Shown: positions 16,749-25,944 of the stretch, piece by piece | Layout of the letters: every line of letters starts with the position of its first letter | Numbering within the stretch: the first letter of the stretch is position 1 | Assembly: GCA_040380855.1 (NCBI GenBank) | Contig: JBEIIG010000012.1 | Span: 4,775 to 68,774, forward strand | Direction: 5' to 3' | DNA: 64,000 bases | From: VFMC01 sp040380855 | GTDB lineage: Bacteria > Actinomycetota > Acidimicrobiia > Acidimicrobiales > Ilumatobacteraceae | The notes under the pieces: generated by a model | Told to the model about the DNA's origin: nothing | Seen by the model: only the letters and a program-made list of their open reading frames with translations | Databases searched by the model: none | Translations under genes and position numbers: made by a program

Positions 16749-17341
16749 CCTACGACGATCAGTACGACGACGACTACGACGACCTCGACGACTCCGATGC
16801 CTTCGTGCGATCGACGCAGGGCTACGTGGGCGACGCCGATCAGTTGTTGCGCCGGGCGATCGACATCATCGCCACGGCACCCACCATGCCGCTCTCGTCG
16901 TCGCCGCGTATCGACCGCGACGAGATCATCGAACTGCTCGAAGAGGCACTGCACCGCCTGCCCGAAGAAGTGCGCCAGGCGCGGTGGATGATCAAGGAGC
17001 GCCAGGAGTTCGTGGCCAAGACCCGCCGTGAAGCCGACGAACTGCTCGAGGCCGCCCGCGTGCAGGCCGAGCGCATGGTGCAGCGCACCGAGGTGGTGCG
17101 TGCCGCCGAGCAACGCGCTCGCCAGTTGAACGAGGCGGCCGAGGCCGACGCCCGCCGCCTTCGGCTGCAGACCGAGGACTTCCTCGACCAGCGCCTCGGC
17201 AGTTTCGAGATCCTGCTCGACCGGCTGAACAAGACCGTGCAGGCGGGCCGCCAGAAGTTGTCGATCGGCGCCCACCGCGAGGAACACGACGAGACCCAGC
17301 ACGACGACCCCTCGAAGGGATTCTTCGACCAGGACCGCTAG
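16745..17341 (+). CDS. SepIVA/DivIVA-like coiled-coil septation protein
   Basis: The 198-residue protein has a very acidic N terminus (DDQYDDDYDDLDD). A short ordered segment (IDRDEIIELLEEALHRLPEE) leads to a long Ala/Glu/Arg coiled coil (about residues 75-170) and an acidic tail. In Mycobacterium the gene between coaD and the DUF177 gene is SepIVA, a DivIVA-family divisome factor, and position and composition match here. A role in septum or pole assembly is inferred from synteny. The start overlaps coaD by ATGA. Confidence 0.72.
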   Translation: MTYDDQYDDDYDDLDDSDAFVRSTQGYVGDADQLLRRAIDIIATAPTMPLSSSPRIDRDEIIELLEEALHRLPEEVRQARWMIKERQEFVAKTRREADELLEAARVQAERMVQRTEVVRAAEQRARQLNEAAEADARRLRLQTEDFLDQRLGSFEILLDRLNKTVQAGRQKLSIGAHREEHDETQHDDPSKGFFDQDR

Positions 17342-17404
17342 GCCGGGCGGCCGGGCGTGCCGGGCGTGCCACAGGGACAGCGCAGCAGGGATAGCGTTGC
17401 CGGG

Positions 17405-17914
17405 ATGATTTCCGCACTGCGTGTGAACGCGATCGAACTGATGCGCCAGCCCGGGTCGCAGCGCGCCGTCGATGCCGACACCACGGTGGCCGATCTCGGC
17501 ATCGACGATCAGCGCTTCGTTGCCACCGATCCGGTGCACGCGACGCTGCGCCTCGACGTCCTCACCGACGGCGTGGTGGTGAGCGGTGAGGTGCACGGCA
17601 CGTGGCACGGCACCTGCCGCCGCTGCGCCGACCCGGCCGAGGGACCGCTCGACTGCGAGGTGCACGAGCTGTACCAGCGGGTGGTCACCGACCCCGACGC
17701 GTTCGAGCTGGGCGACCTGCTCGACCTCGAGCCGATGGTGCGCGAAGTGCTGCTCCTCGACGCACCCCTGGTGCCGCTGTGCATGCCCGACTGCCAGGGG
17801 TTGTGCCCGCAGTGCGGGATCGATCGCAATGTCGAGACCTGCACGTGCGACACCACCGTCGCCGATCCGCGTTGGGCGGCACTCGACCAGCTCCGCGGCA
17901 CGTTCGACGACTGA
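17405..17914 (+). CDS. DUF177 (YceD-like) protein
   Basis: The 169-residue protein contains the conserved DUF177 N-terminal domain (VDGVVVSGEVHGTWHGTCRRCADP) and a Cys-rich C terminus, CMPDCQGLCPQCGIDRNVETCTC, that probably binds zinc. The gene is almost always next to rpmF and linked to rRNA metabolism and the fatty-acid cluster. The ATG at 17405 follows TAGCGT (17392-17397) by 7 nt, hence leaderless. The upstream in-frame GTG at 17357 is rejected for that reason. Confidence 0.85.
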   Translation: MISALRVNAIELMRQPGSQRAVDADTTVADLGIDDQRFVATDPVHATLRLDVLTDGVVVSGEVHGTWHGTCRRCADPAEGPLDCEVHELYQRVVTDPDAFELGDLLDLEPMVREVLLLDAPLVPLCMPDCQGLCPQCGIDRNVETCTCDTTVADPRWAALDQLRGTFDD

Positions 17915-17987
17915 TCTGGCCGCAGGTGGCTCTTTCGTCCTTCGGCGGCTAACCTAACGCAGCCCATTTCGCCCAGGGAGTTGCACC

Positions 17988-18167
17988 GTGGCCGTCCCCA
18001 AGAAGAAGAAGTCGAAGATGAAGACGCGCAGCCATCGGGCTGGCGCGTGGAAGCTCGCGGCCCCGGCCCGCAGCGTGTGCCCCCGGTGCGGTTCGGCCAA
18101 GTTGCCGCACACCGTGTGCCCGTCGTGCGGCTGGTACAAGGACCGCGTCGCCGTCGACGTCGGCTGA
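17988..18167 (+). CDS. rpmF: 50S ribosomal protein L32
   Basis: The short frame (59 aa) starts at a GTG with AGGGAG 7 nt upstream. It reads AVPKKKKSKMKTRSHRAGAW, the typical L32 N terminus, followed by two zinc-binding pairs, CPRC and CPSC. It lies between DUF177 and plsX as usual. A TAACCT hexamer about 30 nt upstream may be its -10 box. Confidence 0.95.
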   Translation: MAVPKKKKSKMKTRSHRAGAWKLAAPARSVCPRCGSAKLPHTVCPSCGWYKDRVAVDVG

Positions 18168-18186
18168 CGAGCGAAGCGCACTGCGC

Positions 18187-19158
18187 ATGCTCCCCATCGC
18201 GGTCGATGCCATGGGCGGCGACCGCGCCCCAGGCGAGATCGTCGCGGCTGCGCACGCTGCTGCGGCCGAAGGCATCCCGGTCGTCCTCGTCGGTCCGGCC
18301 GACCTGGCGGGTGTGGGCGACCTGCCACTGTTCGTCGCGTCCGAGGTGATCGAGATGGACGACGACCCCGCACACGGGGTGCGTCGCAAGAAGGATTCCA
18401 CGCTGGTGCGCGCCGCCGAGTTGGTTCGCGACGGCAAGGCCAGCGCCATGATCTCGGCAGGCAACACCGGGGCCACGATGGCGTCGGCGCTGCTGCGGAT
18501 GGGCCGCATCCGTGGGGTCAGCAGGCCCGCCATCGCCACGCCGCTGCCGGTTCCCGGCCACGCACCCAACATCTTGCTCGATGCCGGCGCGAACGCCGAG
18601 GTGCAGGCCGAGTGGTTGGTGCAGTGGGCCCAGATGGGTTCGATCTTCGCTCGCTACCGCTTCGGCGTGGCCGATCCGCGGGTGGGGCTGCTGTCGATCG
18701 GTGAAGAGCCCGGCAAGGGCGACACCCTGCGCAAAGAGGCCTACGAACTGCTCGCCGCCGCCTCGGGCATCACCTTCGCCGGCAACGTCGAGGGCCGCGA
18801 CGCGCTGTTGAAGACCGTCGACGTCATCGTCACCGACGGCTTCACCGGCAATGTCGTGCTGAAGACCCTCGAGGGCGGCACGAAGATGCTGATCAACGAG
18901 ATCATCGCGGCGATCACCTCCACTCCCGAGTACCGGGCGCACGCCGATGCACTCGCTCCCGCCCTCGATCCGCTGTGGACGGCGATGAGCGCCGACACCT
19001 ACGGCGGGGCGATGCTGCTCGGGGTCGACGGGGTGTGCATCATCAGCCACGGCTCGTCGAGCCAGTGGGCGATGCTCAACGGCATCCGCGTGGCCAAGGA
19101 CATGGTCGAGCGCAACATCGTCGCCGAACTCACGGCGGCGATCGCTGGTCAGGGCTGA
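18187..19158 (+). CDS. plsX: Phosphate acyltransferase PlsX
   Basis: The 323-residue enzyme makes acyl-phosphate from acyl-ACP for phospholipid synthesis. Motifs are IAVDAMGGDRAPGEIV at the N terminus, ISAGNTGATMASALL, LLDAGANAEVQ, GLLSIGEEPGKGD and VTDGFTGNVVLKTLEG. It begins 19 bp after rpmF and is followed by acpP and rnc, the classic rpmF-plsX-acpP-rnc cluster that couples lipid and ribosome synthesis. Confidence 0.95.
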   Translation: MLPIAVDAMGGDRAPGEIVAAAHAAAAEGIPVVLVGPADLAGVGDLPLFVASEVIEMDDDPAHGVRRKKDSTLVRAAELVRDGKASAMISAGNTGATMASALLRMGRIRGVSRPAIATPLPVPGHAPNILLDAGANAEVQAEWLVQWAQMGSIFARYRFGVADPRVGLLSIGEEPGKGDTLRKEAYELLAAASGITFAGNVEGRDALLKTVDVIVTDGFTGNVVLKTLEGGTKMLINEIIAAITSTPEYRAHADALAPALDPLWTAMSADTYGGAMLLGVDGVCIISHGSSSQWAMLNGIRVAKDMVERNIVAELTAAIAGQG

Positions 19159-19238
19159 GCCCCGCCGGGGCGGCTACCATCGTCCCCGTCGCCCGAGGCA
19201 GTCGAGCCCGTCGCGACCATCGACCTCTGGAGTGTGTT

Positions 19239-19517
19239 GTGTCTGCCGAGTCACTCGACCGTGCCGCCGTGTTCGCGATCGTCCGGGCCAGCCTCGCCGA
19301 CATCCTCGAGATCGACGCGTCGACGATCAGTGAGGGCCAGTCGTTCGCCGACGACCTCGAAGCCGATTCGCTGGCGCTGATCGAACTCGTCGAGGCCCTC
19401 GAGGAGGAGTTCGCCGAGCGGCAGGTGGGGTTCCGCATCGAGGACGAAGACCTCGAAGACCTCAAGACCGTGCGCGACGCCGTCGATTACGTGTTCGATC
19501 GGGTCAAGGGCGCCTGA
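19239..19517 (+). CDS. acpP: Acyl carrier protein
   Basis: The 92-residue acidic helical protein has the phosphopantetheine attachment motif EADSLALIEL (Ser near residue 43). The start is the GTG at 19239, with CTGGAG 6-7 nt upstream. It serves fatty-acid synthesis, as expected from its place between plsX and rnc. It is somewhat longer than E. coli ACP because of an N-terminal extension. Confidence 0.93.
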   Translation: MSAESLDRAAVFAIVRASLADILEIDASTISEGQSFADDLEADSLALIELVEALEEEFAERQVGFRIEDEDLEDLKTVRDAVDYVFDRVKGA

Positions 19518-19518
19518 G

Positions 19519-20229
19519 CTGGCAGGCCCCGTCGCTCCCGATCCGCTGCGGCTCGAGGCGCTCGTCGCGCGTATCGGCTACCGGTTCCGCGACGTGGCCC
19601 TGCTCGAGCGCGCCATGGCCCACCGCAGCTGGTGCGCCGAACACCCCGGCAACCCGTCGAACGAGCGTCTCGAGTTCCTCGGCGACGCAGTGCTCGGCTG
19701 GGTGATCGCCGACCTGGTGTACCGCGAGCACCAGGACCTGCCCGAGGGCAAGCTCACCGACCTGCGCAAGAGCGTGGTGAACGCGGCGGCGCTGGCGGGC
19801 GTGGCCGAAGACGTCGGCATCGGTCCGTGCCTGTTGCTCGGCAAGGGCGAACACGCTGCGGGTGGTCGCGCCAAGCCCTCCATCCTGTCCGACGCGCTCG
19901 AGGCGGTCATCGGCGCGGTGTATCTCGACGGCGGCGTGCTCGAGGCGTCCGAGCTGATCCGTCGGCTGTTCAGCGAACCGCTGCGCCGGGCCGTGTCGGA
20001 GGTCGACCGACTCGACTTCAAGACCCTGCTCCAGGAGGCGACCGCCCGGCTGTTCGACAGCGCACCCGTCTACGTGGTGAGCGACGAGGGGCCCGAGCAC
20101 GAAAAAACGTTCAGCGCCACCGTCATGGTGGCCGGCCGCCCAGTGGGGGCAGGGCAGGGGCGCACCAAGAAGGCCGCCGAGCAGGCCGCCGCCCGCACCG
20201 CGTTCGACCTGCTCACCGCCGAAGGATGA
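19519..20229 (+). CDS. rnc: Ribonuclease III, probably CTG-initiated
   Basis: This endonuclease cleaves double-stranded RNA in rRNA and mRNA processing. The signature NERLEFLGDAVLGW (about residues 52-65) and DALEAVIGAVYLDGG belong to the catalytic domain. The C-terminal dsRNA-binding domain ends GRTKKAAEQAAARTAFDLL. The only canonical in-frame start (GTG 19594) would remove LEALVARIGYRFRD, which is conserved in the family. The frame upstream has no ATG, GTG or TTG. A CTG at 19519, two bases after the acpP stop with AAGGG upstream, gives a normal 236-residue enzyme. Confidence 0.88.
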   Translation: MAGPVAPDPLRLEALVARIGYRFRDVALLERAMAHRSWCAEHPGNPSNERLEFLGDAVLGWVIADLVYREHQDLPEGKLTDLRKSVVNAAALAGVAEDVGIGPCLLLGKGEHAAGGRAKPSILSDALEAVIGAVYLDGGVLEASELIRRLFSEPLRRAVSEVDRLDFKTLLQEATARLFDSAPVYVVSDEGPEHEKTFSATVMVAGRPVGAGQGRTKKAAEQAAARTAFDLLTAEG

Positions 20230-20236
20230 CCTGACG

Positions 20237-21079
20237 ATGCCCGAGCTGCCCGAGGTCGAGACCGTTCGTCGCGGCTTGGAGGCGCACGTGGTGGGCCGTC
20301 GGATCGCAGCGGTGGAGGTGGGCCGCGAGCGCACGGTGCGGCGCACGTCGCGTCAGGCGCTCGTCGACGGCCTCACCGGCGCCACCGTGCTGTCGGCCGA
20401 TCGGCGGGGCAAGTACCTGCTGCTGCCGCTCGACACCGGCGACGAGTTGATGATCCACCTGCGCATGAGCGGTCGCGTGCTGGTGGGGCCCGCCGGTTCA
20501 CCGCGGGCGCCCCACACCCATGTGGTGGCGCGGTTCGAGGGCACGCCGTCGCTCGAACTGCACTTCGTCGATCCGCGCACGTTCGGCGAGATGGTCGTGT
20601 TCGACCCGGCGCATCTCGACGACCAGATGCCCGAACTGGTGCGCCTGGGTGTCGACCCGATCACCGATGGCCTCAGCAGGGCCGAGTTGCGGCGCATCGT
20701 GCTGGGCTGTCGCCGGCAGATCAAGCCGCTCCTGCTCGACCAGCACGTGATCGCGGGTATCGGCAACATCTACTCCGACGAGATCCTCCATGCGGCCCGG
20801 CTTCGCCCCGATCGGCTGTCCGACACGCTCACGGGACGCGAGATCACCCGGCTGCACGGCGAGATGTACCGGGTGCTCCTCGAGGCGGTCGCCGCCGGTG
20901 GTTCGACGCTCGCCGACACCCAGTACGTCGACATCGAGGGCGAGGGCGGCTGGTTCCAGTTGTCGCACCGGGTCTACGACCGAGCGGGCCAACGGTGCCT
21001 CACGTGCGGGCGAGCCGACATCGCCCGGGTGGTCTCGGGCGGGCGTTCCACCTGCTACTGCCCTCGCTGTCAGCGCTGA
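20237..21079 (+). CDS. mutM: Formamidopyrimidine-DNA glycosylase
   Basis: This bifunctional glycosylase/AP lyase excises oxidised purines such as 8-oxoguanine. It begins PELPEVETVRRGLE, where Pro after the initiator Met is the Schiff-base nucleophile, and carries GRRGKYLLL-like DRRGKYLLLPL and HLRMSGR. The C-terminal helix-two-turn-helix precedes a zinc finger with CLTCGR and CYCPRC. At 280 residues it has standard length. It lies 7 bp after rnc with a GAAGGATGA ribosome-binding region. Confidence 0.95.
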   Translation: MPELPEVETVRRGLEAHVVGRRIAAVEVGRERTVRRTSRQALVDGLTGATVLSADRRGKYLLLPLDTGDELMIHLRMSGRVLVGPAGSPRAPHTHVVARFEGTPSLELHFVDPRTFGEMVVFDPAHLDDQMPELVRLGVDPITDGLSRAELRRIVLGCRRQIKPLLLDQHVIAGIGNIYSDEILHAARLRPDRLSDTLTGREITRLHGEMYRVLLEAVAAGGSTLADTQYVDIEGEGGWFQLSHRVYDRAGQRCLTCGRADIARVVSGGRSTCYCPRCQR

Positions 21080-21143
21080 AGCCCGTCGGGCGGAGCCGGG
21101 CGAGAGGGCCCGGCGCAGCGGGGCCGGATAGGATCGGCCCGCC

Positions 21144-24100
21144 GTGTTCCTCAAGTCGCTCACCCTCAAAGGCTTCAAGTCGTTCGCCGAAGCCACCACC
21201 ATGCAGCTCGAGCCGGGCGTCACCGTCGTGGTGGGCCCGAACGGCTCGGGCAAGTCGAACGTGGTCGATGCCATCGCCTGGGTGCTCGGCGCTCAGGCGC
21301 CGAGTTCGGTTCGCAGCCAGAAGATGGACGACGTCATCTTCGCCGGCACCGCCAAGCGGCCAGCGCTCGGTCGGGCCGAGGTGATCCTCACGCTCGACAA
21401 CTCCTCGGGCGTGTTGCCCATCGAGTTCACCGAGGTCACCATCTCGCGTACCCTGTTCCGTACCGGCGAGAGCGAGTACGCCATCAACGGGGTCACCTGC
21501 CGACTGCTCGACGTACAAGAACTGCTCAGCGACGCCGGTGTGGGTCGCCAGCAGCACGTGATCGTCAGTCAGGGTCAGATCGACGGTGTGCTGAACGCCC
21601 GGCCCGAAGATCGCCGCGCCGTGATCGAAGAGGCCGCCGGTGTGCTGAAGTACCGCCGCCGCAAGGAGAAGAGCGAGCGCCGTCTCGATGCCACCGAGGC
21701 CAATCTGCTGCGCGTGCAAGACCTGTTGCGCGAGGTGCGCCGCCAACTCCGTCCGCTCGAACGACAGGCCGACGCGGCCCGGCGCCACGGCGACCTGGTC
21801 GCCGAGCTGTCGGCCTTGCAGCTGTTCCTGGCAGGTCGCGAGATCGCGGGCCTGCGTACCCGGCTCACGTCGCTGTCGGGCGACAAACTCGAGCTCGACG
21901 ACACCGACAAGCGGCTGCGCGCCGAGCTGGCGGCACTCGATACCGAGGTGATGGCAGCCGAGACCGAACTCACGGCCCGCGGCGACAGCGACATCGGCGA
22001 CGAGATGGTGCGCGTCGAGCAACTGCGCGAGCGGGCGCGGGGTATCGCGGCGGTCATCGTCGAGCGGCGCCGGTCGCTCGAACGCGATCGCGGCCAACTG
22101 ATGGACGGCGGCGTGGTGGCCAACCTCGAGGCCGACGCCGCGCGTCTGCGCGACGATCTCGACGCGGTGGCGGCCGAGTTGGCGGCCATCGGCCCCGAGG
22201 CCGACGAGCTCGCCGCCCAGGAGGAAGCATTCGTCGCCGAACGCCAGACCGTGCTCAGCACGCTCGACGAGGTCACCAGCGGCGCCACCACCGCCAGCGC
22301 GGCGGCCGCCGAGGTGCGCGGCGAGATGCGTTCCATCCAGAACGCGGTCGACCGAGCCGACGGCGAGCTGCGCCGCCTCGAGACGCGCCGCGACGCGCTA
22401 CGCGACCGCGCCGAGCGCCTCGAGCACGAGATCGTGCGGCTGAAGCAGCTGTGCGAAGACGCGAACGAGAGCGAAGCACCGCTGGTCGCCGATGTCGAGG
22501 CAGCCGAGGCGCGGCGCATCGCGGCCGAGGCCGCCGCCGACGTGGCCGGTTCGGCACGCCAGCACGCGGCCGACGAACTGGCCCGGTGGCGCACCCGCGC
22601 CGAGGCGTTGCACCAGGCGCTCGAGGCCGCCCGGGCCCGCGCCGGGGCCGAGCACCTCGCCGGGGTCGACGGGGCACTGGGCACGTTGCTCGACCTCATC
22701 GACATCGACGCCGGATGGGAGTCGTCGGTCGAGGCCGCCCTCGGCGAGTCGTTGCTCGCCGTCGTGGTCGACCAGCCCTCGACCGGTCGGCGGGCGCTGC
22801 AGTCGCTGCGCGAGTCGAACGTCCGTGGCGCAGTGCTCTCGCTCGGGCTGACCACCGCACCCCCGCCTGCCTCGACAGCTGCCGTGGCTGCCGGCGGCAA
22901 ACCGGTGCGGCCTCATGTGCGCAGCCGTTCGGCCGCCGTAGAGCGGTTGCTCGATGCTGTGCTGGCCAACGCGGTACAGGCCACCGGTTTCGAGCACGCC
23001 CTCGACCTCGCCGTGGCCGATCCTGTGGCCGTCGTCGTCACTGCCGACGGCGACCGGTTCGGGGCCTCGGGTTGGCGTGTCGGCGCAGCGGGTGGGGGAG
23101 CCACGGCGAGTGCGCTCGACGAAGCCACCGAGCGTGCAGGCGCAGCCGAAGCCGAACTGGTTCGTCGCGACCAGGCGCTCGCCGCGGCCCGCGCCGAACT
23201 GCAGGCGGCGCGTCAGCACGAAAACGAGATCACCCGGCGGCTCGACCAGCACGATGCCAGCTTCACCGCCAGCTCCGAGGCGCTGGCGCGGGCGCAGGGT
23301 CAGCGCCGCGAGGCCGCCGGCGAACTCGAGTCGGCCGACCGTGCCGTTGCCGAGGTGATCGAGCGGCTCGAGCGCGAGCGTGCCCGGAGCAGCGAGTTGG
23401 CAACGCTGCTGCCGGCGCTCGAAGCCGACGAAGCAGCCGAGGCCGAGTCCGCCAAGCGACGCGGCGAGTTGCGCGCTCAGCTCGATGCGCGGGCCGCCGT
23501 GCTGGCCTCGCGCCGCCAGGAGTTGGAGGTGCGCAACGCCGGCCTCCACGAACGGCAGAGCTTCCTCGAACGTCGCCTCGACGAGACCGAGCGGCGCCTT
23601 GCCGCCGATGCCGAGGCGCGAGCACTCGCCGCCGAGCGGCGGGTGGCGGTCGAACGGTCGCTCGTGGCCATCGAACGACTGGCTGCGCTGGTCGAGCGCC
23701 ACCGGGTGACCATCGAGACCCGTCACGACGAACTGCTCGAGATCCGCCGCCGCCAGAGCGACGAGGTGCGTGCCGTCGCCGGCCGCCTCGACACCCTGCG
23801 CCGCCGACGCGGCGAGGTCGAGCGCGAACTCGAGGCGGCGCGCGAACGCCTGCGCCGTGTCGAGATCGACGACGCCGAGGTGCGCATGCGACTCGAGGCG
23901 GCGGTCGAGGCGGTGCGTCGCGACCACGACGTCGAGCCCGCAGTCGCCGAGGCCGCCGAGTTGCCACCCCTGCCCGAAGGTGCGAACGCGCCGGCGCGAG
24001 TGCGCGATCTCGAACGCGAACTGCGGCTGATGGGCCCCATCAACCCGCTGGCGCTCGAGGAGTTCAACGAGCTGCAGGAACGTCATCGCTTCCTCGAGGC

Positions 24101-24632
24101 CCAACTCGAAGACGTCCGCGATTCACGTCGCGAACTGCTGCGGGTCATCAAGGCGATCGATCTCGAGATCCAGACGGTGTTCGCCGCAGCGTTCGCCGAC
24201 GTGAGCACCCACTTCACCCAACTGTTCTCGACCCTGTTCCCGGGCGGTGCGGGCAAACTCGTGCTCACGGCACCCGACGATCTGCTCAACACGGGTATCG
24301 AGGTCGAGGCCAAGCCCAGCGGCAAGAACGTGAAGAAGCTGTCGCTGCTGTCGGGTGGCGAACGCAGCCTCACGGCGCTCGCCTTCCTGTTCGCCGTGTT
24401 CCGTAGCCGACCGTCGCCGTTCTACGTGATGGACGAAGTCGAGGCAGCACTCGACGATGTGAACCTGCACCGCTTCCTCGGCCTCATCGCCGAGTTCCGC
24501 CGCGAGGCCCAACTGCTGATCGTCAGCCACCAGAAGCGCACCATGGAGGCAGGTGACTGCCTGCTGGGTGTGAGCATGCAACCGGGTGGCTCGTCGAAGG
24601 TGGTCACCGAGCGCGTCAGCACCTCTGCCTGA
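21144..24632 (+). CDS. smc: Chromosome segregation protein SMC
   Basis: The 1162-residue SMC ATPase compacts and segregates the chromosome. The N-terminal head has FLKSLTLKGFKSFAE and Walker A GPNGSGKSNVVDAI, then a first coiled coil. The hinge is around residues 500-640 (GALGTLLDLIDIDAGW and following), then a second long coiled coil. The C-terminal head has the signature LLSGGERSLTALAFLFA and Walker B VMDEVEAALDD. The start is GTG at 21144, 9 nt after TAGGAT (21129-21134) with no Shine-Dalgarno. Confidence 0.97.
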   Translation: MFLKSLTLKGFKSFAEATTMQLEPGVTVVVGPNGSGKSNVVDAIAWVLGAQAPSSVRSQKMDDVIFAGTAKRPALGRAEVILTLDNSSGVLPIEFTEVTISRTLFRTGESEYAINGVTCRLLDVQELLSDAGVGRQQHVIVSQGQIDGVLNARPEDRRAVIEEAAGVLKYRRRKEKSERRLDATEANLLRVQDLLREVRRQLRPLERQADAARRHGDLVAELSALQLFLAGREIAGLRTRLTSLSGDKLELDDTDKRLRAELAALDTEVMAAETELTARGDSDIGDEMVRVEQLRERARGIAAVIVERRRSLERDRGQLMDGGVVANLEADAARLRDDLDAVAAELAAIGPEADELAAQEEAFVAERQTVLSTLDEVTSGATTASAAAAEVRGEMRSIQNAVDRADGELRRLETRRDALRDRAERLEHEIVRLKQLCEDANESEAPLVADVEAAEARRIAAEAAADVAGSARQHAADELARWRTRAEALHQALEAARARAGAEHLAGVDGALGTLLDLIDIDAGWESSVEAALGESLLAVVVDQPSTGRRALQSLRESNVRGAVLSLGLTTAPPPASTAAVAAGGKPVRPHVRSRSAAVERLLDAVLANAVQATGFEHALDLAVADPVAVVVTADGDRFGASGWRVGAAGGGATASALDEATERAGAAEAELVRRDQALAAARAELQAARQHENEITRRLDQHDASFTASSEALARAQGQRREAAGELESADRAVAEVIERLERERARSSELATLLPALEADEAAEAESAKRRGELRAQLDARAAVLASRRQELEVRNAGLHERQSFLERRLDETERRLAADAEARALAAERRVAVERSLVAIERLAALVERHRVTIETRHDELLEIRRRQSDEVRAVAGRLDTLRRRRGEVERELEAARERLRRVEIDDAEVRMRLEAAVEAVRRDHDVEPAVAEAAELPPLPEGANAPARVRDLERELRLMGPINPLALEEFNELQERHRFLEAQLEDVRDSRRELLRVIKAIDLEIQTVFAAAFADVSTHFTQLFSTLFPGGAGKLVLTAPDDLLNTGIEVEAKPSGKNVKKLSLLSGGERSLTALAFLFAVFRSRPSPFYVMDEVEAALDDVNLHRFLGLIAEFRREAQLLIVSHQKRTMEAGDCLLGVSMQPGGSSKVVTERVSTSA

Positions 24633-24680
24633 CGACGACGCGGTGGGGAGCGCATCGCGCTGAGTAGCGTGCTGGGCACC

Positions 24681-25874
24681 ATGGATCCAGCGATCTACAT
24701 CGTCCTCATCGTCGTCGTGGTGGTGTTCGGCCTCGGGGTGGTGGTGCTCGGCCGCCGCCGCAGCACTGCCGAGCTCGCCCCGCCCGCCGAGCCGGTGGAA
24801 CTGCTGCCCGATCGCACGTCGGAACTGGTGCGCCCGCCTCGCCCGCTGGAACCCGACGACGCCCAGGAATCGGGGGAGCCGGAGGCCGCGACCGCCGAGC
24901 CGGCCGAGCCGGTGGCCGAGGCCGTGGCCGAGCCGGTCGAGGCCGAGCGCCCGTCGTTCCGGTCGCGGATGGGCAAGGCCCGGGCCGCTCTCACCGGGGC
25001 GTTCGTGGGCATCCGCGGTCGGGCAGGCATCACCGACCAGACCTGGGACGAACTCGAAGAGGCGCTGCTGCGCGCCGACGTGGGCGTGCGCGTGACCGAC
25101 GAACTGCTCGGCGGCCTCCGTGCCAGGGTGAAGGCCAAGGAGATCACCGATCCCGACGCGCTGCTCGACGCATTGCGTGCCGACATGACCGCCCGCCTCG
25201 ACGGCGCCGACCGGGCGCTGCACCTCGTACCCGGCGAACCCGGCTCGCCCAACGTGTGGCTGTTCGTGGGCGTGAACGGTGTGGGCAAGACCACCACGAT
25301 CGGCAAGGTGGGCGCCCAGCAGGCCGCACTCGGCCGCAGTGTGCTGATGGCTGCGGGCGATACGTTCCGTGCTGCGGCCGCCGAGCAGTTGGCCACGTGG
25401 GCCGAGCGCAGCGGCGCCGACTTCGTGCGCGGCGCCGAGGGTGGCGACCCGAGTTCGGTCATCTTCGACGGTGTCCAGCGGGCAGGCGCTCGCAACATCG
25501 ACGTGGTGCTGGCCGACACCGCCGGCCGGTTGCACACCAAGTCGAACCTGATGGACGAGCTGCGCAAGGTGCGCCGGGTCGCCGGCAAGGGCCCGGGTCG
25601 GGTCACCGAGGTGCTGCTGGTGATCGATGCCACCACCGGCCAGAACGGGCTCACCCAGGCACGCGAGTTCGGCGATGCGCTCACGGTGGAGGGCACCGGT
25701 CTCACCGGCGTGGTGCTGACCAAGCTCGACGGCAGCGCAAAGGGCGGCATCGTGTTCGCCATCGAGACCGAACTCGGTATCCCGGTGAAGCTCGTCGGCC
25801 TCGGCGAGACGATCGGCGATCTCGTCGAGTTCGACCCGGCGTCGTTCATCGACGCCTTGTTCGCCGAATCCTGA
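24681..25874 (+). CDS. ftsY: Signal recognition particle receptor FtsY
   Basis: The 397-residue SRP receptor GTPase docks ribosome-nascent chain complexes at the membrane. An N-terminal membrane anchor (YIVLIVVVVVFGLGVVVL) is followed by an acidic Pro/Ala/Glu linker, then the NG domain: GVNGVGKTTTIGK (G1), AAGDTFRAAAAEQL, VLADTAGRLHT (G3), TKLDGSAKGG (G4) and GLGETIGDLVEFD. ATG 24681 is preferred to GTG 24669; TAGCGT lies 10 nt upstream of the ATG. It pairs functionally with ffh, 1.6 kb downstream. Confidence 0.96.
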   Translation: MDPAIYIVLIVVVVVFGLGVVVLGRRRSTAELAPPAEPVELLPDRTSELVRPPRPLEPDDAQESGEPEAATAEPAEPVAEAVAEPVEAERPSFRSRMGKARAALTGAFVGIRGRAGITDQTWDELEEALLRADVGVRVTDELLGGLRARVKAKEITDPDALLDALRADMTARLDGADRALHLVPGEPGSPNVWLFVGVNGVGKTTTIGKVGAQQAALGRSVLMAAGDTFRAAAAEQLATWAERSGADFVRGAEGGDPSSVIFDGVQRAGARNIDVVLADTAGRLHTKSNLMDELRKVRRVAGKGPGRVTEVLLVIDATTGQNGLTQAREFGDALTVEGTGLTGVVLTKLDGSAKGGIVFAIETELGIPVKLVGLGETIGDLVEFDPASFIDALFAES

Positions 25875-25944
25875 GATTCGCCGAGTCCTGACATTCTCTG
25901 CCTCGACGGGAACCGCGCCGGGGTTCCGTCACGTCAGAGGTGCC

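Noticed and set aside
21575..24104. Long minus-strand frames opposite smc
   Set aside because: Ser/Arg-rich shadow translations of a real coiled-coil gene with no independent support.
25909..25927. GGAACC/GGTTCC inverted repeat after ftsY as terminator
   Set aside because: Only 6-bp arms and no T tract; could be chance in GC-rich DNA.
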